From Sporobacter termitidis DSM 10068 (GTDB taxonomy: Bacteria; Bacillota; Clostridia; Oscillospirales; Oscillospiraceae), in assembly GCF_900130065.1 (NCBI RefSeq), contig NZ_FQXV01000014.1:1-64000 (forward strand): a DNA stretch of 64,000 nt. The letters run 5' to 3'. Every line of letters starts with the position of its first letter. The stretch's first letter is position 1. Below the pieces are notes generated by a model. That model ran no database searches and had not been told where the DNA came from. It saw nothing but the letters and a program-made list of their open reading frames with translations. Made by a program: the position numbers and the translations under genes. Positions 33,085 through 39,878 of the stretch are shown piece after piece.

Positions 33085-33831
33085 ATGAAACCAGTATTTA
33101 CATACACCAAGGGCATGACATCGGTCGACACCAGCTACTGCCCCGGCTGCACCCACGGCATCGCCCACCGGCTCATTACGGAGACGCTGGAGGAAATGGG
33201 CAAGCTGGGCCAGACTCTGGGCGTGGCGCCCATCGGCTGCAGCGTCCAGGCCCATAAATTCATGAACCTCGACATGTGCGAGGCGGCCCACGGCCGCGCG
33301 CCGGCGGTGGCCTCCGGCATCAAGCGCGTCCACCCCGACAAGCTCGTCTTCACCTACCAGGGCGACGGAGACCTGGCCTCCATCGGCATGGCCGAGATCA
33401 TCCACGCCGCCGCCAGGGGCGAAAAATTCTGCACCTTCTTCATCAACAACTGCATTTACGGCATGACCTCCGGCCAGATGGCCCCCACGACGCTGATCGG
33501 CCAAAAGACGACCACGTCCCAGGAGGGCCGCACCGTAGAGCAGGCCGGCATGCCGATCAAGGTATCGGAGCTCCTGTCGACGCTGGACTGCGCCGTCTAT
33601 GTCGAGCGTGTGGCCCTGGACACCCCGGCGCACATCAGGCTGGCGAAAAAAGCCGTCCGCCGCGCCTTTGAGGTCCAGGAGAAGAAGCTGGGCTTCGCCC
33701 TTGTGGAGCTTTTGTCCACCTGCCCGACGAACTGGGGCCTCACGCCGCCCGACGCCATGAAGTGGGTGGGCGACAAGATGATCCCCTACTACCCGCTGGG
33801 CGTCTTTAAGAAACCGGAGGGCGTGCAATGA
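33085..33831 (+). CDS. 2-oxoacid:ferredoxin oxidoreductase beta subunit (TPP-binding)
   Basis: Thiamine pyrophosphate-binding subunit of 248 residues. The TPP motif runs from QGDGDLASIGMAEIIHAAAR to FFINNCIYGMTSGQMAPTT, with GDGD and NN binding the diphosphate and Mg2+. The N-terminal SYCPGCTHGIAHRL contains the cysteines typical of the group. It follows the alpha gene after 2 bp (GGAGG before ATG) and overlaps gamma by 4 bp. Confidence 0.92.
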   Translation: MKPVFTYTKGMTSVDTSYCPGCTHGIAHRLITETLEEMGKLGQTLGVAPIGCSVQAHKFMNLDMCEAAHGRAPAVASGIKRVHPDKLVFTYQGDGDLASIGMAEIIHAAARGEKFCTFFINNCIYGMTSGQMAPTTLIGQKTTTSQEGRTVEQAGMPIKVSELLSTLDCAVYVERVALDTPAHIRLAKKAVRRAFEVQEKKLGFALVELLSTCPTNWGLTPPDAMKWVGDKMIPYYPLGVFKKPEGVQ

Positions 33832-34355
33832 GTACACACAAGCTGTTTTTCGCCGGCTCCGGCGGCCAGGGCATCCTCCTGATGGGCCAGATGATCACCT
33901 ACGCCGCCATGCTGGAGGACAAATCCGCCACCTTTCTCCCGTCCTACGGCCCCGAAATGCGCGGCGGTACGGCCAACTGCACCGTCGTGGTGTCCGACAA
34001 GCCTGTGGGTTGCCCGCTCATTTATGAGGCCGACGCCATCGTCGTTATGAACCTGCCGTCACTGATTAAATTCGAGCCCATGGTCAAGCCGGGCGGCGCG
34101 CTCCTCGTCAACACCTCCATCATCGACCAGCCGGCAAAGCGCACGGATATCAGGGTGCTGAACGTCCCGGTCAATGAGATCGCCATAGAGCTGGGGAACG
34201 TGAAAGTCGGCAACATGGTCATGCTGGGCGCTCTCGTCCGGGCCACGGGCGTCGTATCGGAGGAATCCATCCATCAGGTCATGCATAAGACGTTCACCGG
34301 CGCGAAAGCCAAGCTCAACGACGCCAACATGAAGGCGTTCGCCTACTATAAATGA
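33828..34355 (+). CDS. 2-oxoacid:ferredoxin oxidoreductase gamma subunit
   Basis: CoA-binding-type subunit of 175 residues. GSGGQGILLMGQMITYAAML and SYGPEMRGGTANCTVVVSD are hallmark segments of the family. It overlaps the beta gene by 4 bp and is followed 15 bp later by the aminotransferase, so the complex and the aminotransferase are probably cotranscribed. Confidence 0.92.
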   Translation: MSTHKLFFAGSGGQGILLMGQMITYAAMLEDKSATFLPSYGPEMRGGTANCTVVVSDKPVGCPLIYEADAIVVMNLPSLIKFEPMVKPGGALLVNTSIIDQPAKRTDIRVLNVPVNEIAIELGNVKVGNMVMLGALVRATGVVSEESIHQVMHKTFTGAKAKLNDANMKAFAYYK

Positions 34356-34370
34356 AAGGGCGTGCAAACT

Positions 34371-35396
34371 GTGGAAAAGAAGAATTTGGATTGGGCCAAT
34401 CTTGACTTCAGCTATCGGAAAACAGACAAGAGCTATGTGTCAAATTACGCAGACGGCGCATGGGACGAGGGACAGCTGACCGGGGAGGGCACGATCACGA
34501 TCAGCGAATGCGCGGGCGTGCTGCAGTACTCCCAGTCCTGTTTTGAAGGGCTCAAGGCCTACACGACGGAGGATGGACACATCGTCGCCTTTCGTCCCGA
34601 CATGAATGCCGCGCGCATGGAGAACAGTGCCAAACGGCTGGAAATACCGGTTTTTCCGAAGGAAAGATTCGTGGACGCGGTCACGCAGACGATCAGGGCA
34701 AACGCCGCCTATGTCCCTCCCTACGGCTCGGGCGCGACGCTTTACCTCCGTCCCTTTATGTTTGGCAGCGGACCCGTCATCGGCGTGGCGCCGGCCAAGG
34801 AATATCAGTTCCGTATACTGGCAACGCCCGTCGGCCCGTATTTTAAAGGCGGCGTCCGTTCGCTGACCCTCTGCGTCAGCGATTTTGACCGCGCGGCCCC
34901 CAACGGGACGGGCAATATCAAGGCGGGCCTGAACTATGCCATGAGCCTCCACGCCATCGTCACCGCCCATAAAAACGGCTATGACGAGAATATGTACCTG
35001 GACGCGGCCACCCATACAACGGTCGAAGAGACCGGCGGGGCAAACTTTGTTTTTGTGACCAGGGACAACAAGGTCGTCACGCCGAAATCCAGCAGCATCC
35101 TGCCGTCCATCACCCGTATTTCCCTGCTCCATATCGCCAAGGAATACCTGGGCCTTGAAGTCGAGGAAAGAGAAATCGCGTTGGGCGAGGTCAAGGATTT
35201 TGTGGAGTGCGGCCTTTGCGGCACCGCCGCCGTCATTTCACCCGTCGGCAAGATCGTCGACCACGGCAAAGAAATCGTCATGTCCGGTACCGCGCAGGGC
35301 ATGGGCCCTGTTACAAAGAAGCTGTACGACACGCTGACGGGCATCCAAATGGGCCGCATCGAAGCCCCCAAGGGCTGGATTCATATCATTGAGTAA
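34371..35396 (+). CDS. ilvE: Branched-chain amino acid aminotransferase
   Basis: PLP enzyme of fold type IV, 341 residues, that interconverts leucine, isoleucine or valine with their 2-oxoacids using glutamate/2-oxoglutarate. The YSQSCFEGLKAY, YLRPFMFGSG and NGTGNIKAGLNYAMSL (PLP lysine) segments mark the longer BCAT group. GTG 34371 is preferred to GTG 34362, which lies too close to the AAAGGG site. Placed between the 2-oxoacid oxidoreductase and the LeuA-like gene, it is positioned to feed or drain the oxidoreductase. Confidence 0.93.
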   Translation: MEKKNLDWANLDFSYRKTDKSYVSNYADGAWDEGQLTGEGTITISECAGVLQYSQSCFEGLKAYTTEDGHIVAFRPDMNAARMENSAKRLEIPVFPKERFVDAVTQTIRANAAYVPPYGSGATLYLRPFMFGSGPVIGVAPAKEYQFRILATPVGPYFKGGVRSLTLCVSDFDRAAPNGTGNIKAGLNYAMSLHAIVTAHKNGYDENMYLDAATHTTVEETGGANFVFVTRDNKVVTPKSSSILPSITRISLLHIAKEYLGLEVEEREIALGEVKDFVECGLCGTAAVISPVGKIVDHGKEIVMSGTAQGMGPVTKKLYDTLTGIQMGRIEAPKGWIHIIE

Positions 35397-35410
35397 TCGG
35401 AGGGCATGCC

Positions 35411-36832
35411 GTGTCAGATATAAAAATCGTTGATATCTCCCTGCGGGAGAGCGAGCAGCTCTCCGCGTCCGGCCTCAGCTTCAAGCAGAAAATCGAGATG
35501 GCAAAGCTCCTCGAGAAGCTGAAAATTGACGTCATCGAAACAGGCTTTGTGTCGGGCGCCCCGGCGGACGCGGTGCTTGTCCGCACCCTGTCGACCATGC
35601 TGGACGGGAGCGTTATCTGCGTGCCCGTCTCTCTGGACCGGCCCGGCATTGAGCGGGCCGCGTCCGCCCTGTCAAAGGCAAAAAAAGCCCGGCTGAATCT
35701 CATCGTGCCCGCCTCCACTGTCCAGATGGAGTATATCTACCACCTGAAGGCCGACACGGTTTTGAGCCAGGTCAGGGACACAGTGGAATACTGCGTCTCG
35801 CTCTGCCCGGACGTGGAATTCACCGCCGAGGATGCCACGCGCGCCGAGCCCGATTTTCTCTCGGCCATGCTGCAATCGGCCATCAGCGCCGGGGCAAAAA
35901 CGGTCACTCTCTGCGACGCCACCGGCGAAAAGACGCCGGACGAGATCGCCGCTTTTCTTCAGTCCGTCAAGCAGAAGACGCCCGCGCTTCAAGCTGTGAC
36001 GCTGTCGCTTCACCTGCGGGACAATCTGGGGCTCGCGGCCGCTTCCGCTCTGGCCGCCGTGCCCTGGGTGCAGCAGTTCAAGGTGTCCTGCGGCGCCGCG
36101 CCGGGCCACCTGCCGCTGGAGCAGTTTTTAAATGTGCTGAAGGTGCGCGGCGAGGCCCTGGGCGTCGCCGCCGGCCCGGACGTTACGTCGCTCTTCCGCA
36201 CCTGCCGGAAATTGGACGCCCTCACCGGCGCCGGCCATTCGGGCCGAGCTGCCGCCTTCGGCCTTGCCGGAGAAAGCGCGCCGGCCGGCACGGAAGTGCT
36301 GAGCGCGGACGCCGACATCGCCGCCGTCCGCAGCCGGATCGAACAGCTCGGCTACGAGGTGAGCGAGGAGGACCTCAATGAGATTTACCGGCTCTTCAAG
36401 GAGATCGCCCGCAGCAAAAAAGTCGACAGCCGCGACATTGAGGCCCTCATCGCCGATACGGCCGGGCAGGTCGCGCCGACGTTCCTTTTGGACAACTACG
36501 TTATCAACAGCGGCAGCGCCATCACCGCCACGGCGTTCATCCGCGTGGTGAAGGACGGGGACCCCATCCAGGCCATCGCCTTGGGCGACGGCCCCATCGA
36601 CGCCGCCTTTAACGCCATCGGGCAGATCATCGGCCGCCATTACGAGCTGGACGACTTCCAGATCCAGGCGGTGACGGAGGGCACCGAGGCCATGGGCGGC
36701 GCGCTGGTGCGGCTCCGGCAGGACGGCAAGCTCTATGCCGGCCGCGGCCTTTCCACCGACATTGTCGGGGCCAGCATCCGCGCCTATTTAAGTGCTGCCA
36801 ACAAGATCGTGTTTGAGGAAAAGGGCCTATGA
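35411..36832 (+). CDS. LeuA-like protein with altered active site and intact leucine-sensing domain
   Basis: Protein of 473 residues of the isopropylmalate/homocitrate synthase group. The TIM barrel keeps FTAEDATR, but key residues differ: the usual LRDGEQ is LRESEQ (Asp to Glu13), the HxH metal pair is HLR (His201, Arg203), and the GERAGN loop is GAAPGH. The subdomain with the catalytic His of true LeuA (the SGIHQDG region) is shortened or missing. The C-terminal LeuA allosteric domain (about 356-470, NSGSAITATAFIRVVKDGD, LYAGRGLSTDIVGASI) looks complete. Claisen condensation activity is therefore doubtful; a regulatory or new role is possible. Start GTG 35411; overlaps the next gene by 4 bp. 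Confidence 0.85.
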   Translation: MSDIKIVDISLRESEQLSASGLSFKQKIEMAKLLEKLKIDVIETGFVSGAPADAVLVRTLSTMLDGSVICVPVSLDRPGIERAASALSKAKKARLNLIVPASTVQMEYIYHLKADTVLSQVRDTVEYCVSLCPDVEFTAEDATRAEPDFLSAMLQSAISAGAKTVTLCDATGEKTPDEIAAFLQSVKQKTPALQAVTLSLHLRDNLGLAAASALAAVPWVQQFKVSCGAAPGHLPLEQFLNVLKVRGEALGVAAGPDVTSLFRTCRKLDALTGAGHSGRAAAFGLAGESAPAGTEVLSADADIAAVRSRIEQLGYEVSEEDLNEIYRLFKEIARSKKVDSRDIEALIADTAGQVAPTFLLDNYVINSGSAITATAFIRVVKDGDPIQAIALGDGPIDAAFNAIGQIIGRHYELDDFQIQAVTEGTEAMGGALVRLRQDGKLYAGRGLSTDIVGASIRAYLSAANKIVFEEKGL

Positions 36833-39330
36833 GACTGTCGTATTTCACAGGGAACTGGCCCGATTTATCCTGGGACGCGCACTGCGAACTGGCCGAGAGT
36901 ATGGGGCTGCAGAGCCTGGAGCTCTGCTACAGCCCGACGGAGGCCCGGAGCATCCTCGACGGCGCCGAGCGGCAGCAGTTCCTGCGCCATCTGGGCGACA
37001 GGAAGCTCGCCGTCTCCTGCGTCACCGTAAGTCTCCCGACGGACGGCGGGTCCAGAAACACATCGCTCAAAAACGCCGCCGACAGCATCCTGCTGGCCTC
37101 GGCGCTGCACGCGCCGTACGTCTGCCTGGACATGCCGGCAGCCGGCGCGGAGGACGAGGAGCGCTGCGCCGGCATGATCTCCGAGCTCCTGCCCCTGGCG
37201 GAATCGGAGGGCGTCATCCTGCTCGTTGAAACGAAGGGCGTTTTTTCGGACACGTCGCGGCTCTGCCGGCTGCTGGACCGGTTCGCCAGCGATCACCTCG
37301 CCGCGCTCTGGAATTTCCTGAACCCGTACGCCCTAATTAACGAGTCGGCGGACAGGACGATACAGAACCTGGGCGCGTACGTCAAGCACGTCCGCGTGAG
37401 CGATTCGGAGACGATGGGTCCGGACCTGCGCCCCTGCCTCGTCGGCGAGGGCGTCGTCCCCATGGCGGAAATGGCCGACGCGCTGCGTTCCATCGATTAC
37501 AGCGGCACGCTTTCGCTGGATTTCACAGCGGGTAAGGACGGCCTCAACGATCCGGACATTGTCCTGCCGCATTATGTCAACGTCATCAGCCGGTTCATCA
37601 AGGTTCGGGAACGCGGCGACAAATATTTTGAAAACAAGAGAGGCACCGGGAAATTCATCTGGCCGAAGGACGAGCTCCTTGAGCTGACGTTCTCCCAGGT
37701 ACTGGACAGGCTCTGCGAGGAGTTCCCGGACCAGTATGCCTTCCGCTATACGACGCTGGACTATACGCGCACCTACGCCGAGTTCCGCGAGGACGTGGAC
37801 CGGTTTGCCCGCAGTCTCGTTGCCCAGGGCGTCAAGGCCGGGGACAAGGTGGCGGCCTGGGCCACCAATGTGCCCCAGTGGTATATCGCCTTTTGGGCGA
37901 CGGTGAAAATCGGTGCCGTGCTCGTCACGGTGAACACAGCGTATAAAATTCGGGAGGCGGAGTATCTTCTGCGCCAGGCCGACGTCCACACCCTTGTCAT
38001 GATCGACGGGTACCGGGATTCCGACTACGTCTCCATCGTCAAAGAGCTCTGCCCGGAGCTGGAGTACACGCCGTCCGACAAGCCGCTCCACTGCAAGCGC
38101 CTGCCGTTTCTGCGGCACATCGTCACCGTGTCGTCCAGACAGAAGGGCTGCCTGACGTGGGACGAAGCGCTGGCGCTGTCGGACCGCGTCCCCGTGGAGG
38201 AGGTCCACCGCCGCGCCGCCCTTGTCCGCTACGACGACGTGTGCAACATGCAGTACACCTCCGGCACCACCGGCTTCCCCAAGGGCGTCATGCTGACGCA
38301 CTACAATATCGTCAACAACGGCAAATGCATCGGCGACCGCATGGACCTCTCCACGGCCGACCGGATGATGATCCACGTGCCGATGTTCCACTGCTTTGGC
38401 ATGGTGCTGGCCATGACGGCCTCTATGACCCACAGCGTCACCATGTCGCCGCTGCCGTATTTTTCTCCGAAATCGGCGCTGACCTGCATAGGGCAGGAGC
38501 GCATCACCTGCTTCCACGGCGTGCCGACGATGTTCATCGCCATGCTGGAGCACAAGGATTTCAATCCCGACGACTTCTCCCATATGCGCACCGGCATCAT
38601 GGCCGGCTCGCCCTGCCCTGTTGCCGTCATGCGCGACGTGGTGGAAAAGATGCACATGTCGGAGATCACCATCGTCTTCGGCCAGACGGAGGCTTCCCCC
38701 GGCTGCACCATGAGCTCCACGGACGATCCTTTGGACGTGCGCGTGGCCACCGTCGGGCGGGCGCTGCCGCAGATCGAGTGCAAGATCGTCGACCCGGAGA
38801 CAGGCGAGGACTTGCCGGATAACGTCACCGGCGAGTTCGTTGCCCGCGGCTACAACATCATGAAGGGCTATTACAAAATGCCGGGCGCCACGGCCGCCGC
38901 CATCGACAAGGACGGCTGGCTGCATACCGGCGACCTGGCCTGCCGCACCCCGGAGGGCAACTACCGCATCACCGGCCGCCTCAAGGACATGATCATCCGC
39001 GGCGGCGAGAACATCTATCCCAAGGAGATCGAGGAATTCCTGTACACGCACCCCAAGATCAAGGACGTGCAGGTCATCGGCGTACCGTCGGCTGCCTACG
39101 GCGAGGAGATCATGGCCAGCGTCATCCTGAAGGACGGCGCCGCCCTGACCGAGCAGGAGGTCAAGGACTTCGTCCACGCCAGCATGGCCAAGCACAAGGT
39201 CCCCAGCTACGTCGACTTCGTCGCCGAATTCCCCATGAACGCCGCCGGCAAAATCCTCAAATACAGGATGCGCGAGGACGCGGTGATAAAATTCGGCCTG
39301 CAGAAGGCCGCAAGCATCGAAACGGCGTAA
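36829..39330 (+). CDS. Fusion of TIM-barrel epimerase-like domain and acyl-CoA synthetase
   Basis: Single frame of 833 residues. Residues 1-about 258 form a xylose-isomerase-like TIM barrel (sugar phosphate isomerase/epimerase family) with Glu134 in LLVETKG and His187 in VKHVRVSD, but Asn162 and Asp231 at positions where metal-binding Asp and Glu are usual. A linker of about 25 residues leads to a full AMP-forming acyl-CoA synthetase: P-loop YTSGTTGFPKG at 476-486, VFGQTEASPG, WLHTGDLA, GRLKDMIIRGGENIYP and NAAGKILKYR. The synthetase half resembles short- and medium-chain acid ligases. Coupled by ATGA to the LeuA-like gene; a terminator follows. Two-domain joining of this kind is not one I recognise as characterised. 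Confidence 0.9.
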   Translation: MRLSYFTGNWPDLSWDAHCELAESMGLQSLELCYSPTEARSILDGAERQQFLRHLGDRKLAVSCVTVSLPTDGGSRNTSLKNAADSILLASALHAPYVCLDMPAAGAEDEERCAGMISELLPLAESEGVILLVETKGVFSDTSRLCRLLDRFASDHLAALWNFLNPYALINESADRTIQNLGAYVKHVRVSDSETMGPDLRPCLVGEGVVPMAEMADALRSIDYSGTLSLDFTAGKDGLNDPDIVLPHYVNVISRFIKVRERGDKYFENKRGTGKFIWPKDELLELTFSQVLDRLCEEFPDQYAFRYTTLDYTRTYAEFREDVDRFARSLVAQGVKAGDKVAAWATNVPQWYIAFWATVKIGAVLVTVNTAYKIREAEYLLRQADVHTLVMIDGYRDSDYVSIVKELCPELEYTPSDKPLHCKRLPFLRHIVTVSSRQKGCLTWDEALALSDRVPVEEVHRRAALVRYDDVCNMQYTSGTTGFPKGVMLTHYNIVNNGKCIGDRMDLSTADRMMIHVPMFHCFGMVLAMTASMTHSVTMSPLPYFSPKSALTCIGQERITCFHGVPTMFIAMLEHKDFNPDDFSHMRTGIMAGSPCPVAVMRDVVEKMHMSEITIVFGQTEASPGCTMSSTDDPLDVRVATVGRALPQIECKIVDPETGEDLPDNVTGEFVARGYNIMKGYYKMPGATAAAIDKDGWLHTGDLACRTPEGNYRITGRLKDMIIRGGENIYPKEIEEFLYTHPKIKDVQVIGVPSAAYGEEIMASVILKDGAALTEQEVKDFVHASMAKHKVPSYVDFVAEFPMNAAGKILKYRMREDAVIKFGLQKAASIETA

Positions 39331-39363
39331 AAAATATCGTCAAATAAAAAACCTGATTCCATG

Positions 39364-39405
39364 CTGCCCGCGCGGAACTTATTCTCCGCGCGGGCAGTCT
39401 TAATT
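39364..39405 (+). terminator. Terminator of the oxidoreductase-ligase operon
   Basis: A 13-bp stem CTGCCCGCGCGGA/TCCGCGCGGGCAG followed by TCTTAATTTT. Confidence 0.88.
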
Positions 39406-39417
39406 TTGCAAATCCTC

Positions 39418-39471
39418 TTGACAAACCTTGGTGACAGATGTAACCTGTAATCATCTGGTGACAATTGTCAC
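39418..39471 (+). promoter_or_regulatory. Promoter and twin BlaI-type operator dyads
   Basis: TTGACA (39418-39423), 17-base spacer, TAACCT. Two related dyads follow: GTGACAGATGTAAC at 39431-39444, over the -10, and the perfect palindrome GTGACAATTGTCAC at 39458-39471, just before the ribosome binding site. They are probable sites for the repressor encoded next. Confidence 0.75.
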
Positions 39472-39485
39472 ATGGAGGAATGACG

Positions 39486-39878
39486 ATGAAAGGGAAGAGC
39501 CCGATATCCGACGCGGAGGCGGAGGTGCTTCGGGTGCTCTGGGGTGCCGGCGGCCCGGTGACGACGGCGGAAATCTGCCGGGATATCTCTGATAAAACGG
39601 GATGGGACCGCTCCACGGTGCGCACGCTCATCCGGCGGCTTGTGGAAAAAGGTGCGATCGAGGAGCAGCGGCTCGGCGTTCTGTCTTACCGTCCCCTACT
39701 GGCTGAGGAGGATTACCGCCGCAGCCTGACAAAAAGCTTTCTGGAGCGCCATTACGGCGGCAGCGCCAAGCGGCTCATCGCCTCGCTCGTTCAGAGCGAC
39801 AACCTCACCGCAGGCGATATCGCGGAGCTGCGGGAATTTTTAAACACAGGAGGCGACGGCCGTGAGCGAGGTCTTTAA
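39486..39878 (+). CDS. BlaI/MecI-family repressor
   Basis: Winged-helix repressor of 130 residues. ISDAEAEVLRVLWGAGGPVT and WDRSTVRTLIRRLVEKGAIE are the DNA-binding domain; a C-terminal dimerisation helix pair follows. In BlaI/MecI systems the partner metalloprotease sensor inactivates the repressor on signal. ATG 39486 has GGAGG seven bases upstream. It overlaps the sensor gene by 17 bp. No beta-lactamase or PBP gene is adjacent, so the regulon is unknown, and self-control is likely from the dyads at 39431-39471. Confidence 0.9.
   Translation: MKGKSPISDAEAEVLRVLWGAGGPVTTAEICRDISDKTGWDRSTVRTLIRRLVEKGAIEEQRLGVLSYRPLLAEEDYRRSLTKSFLERHYGGSAKRLIASLVQSDNLTAGDIAELREFLNTGGDGRERGL

Noticed and set aside
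37333-39195. Minus-strand open frame of 620 codons over the fusion gene
   Set aside because: Mirror of a GC-rich coding strand; sequence is His/Arg/Asp-rich without any recognisable domain, whereas the plus frame has full enzyme motifs.
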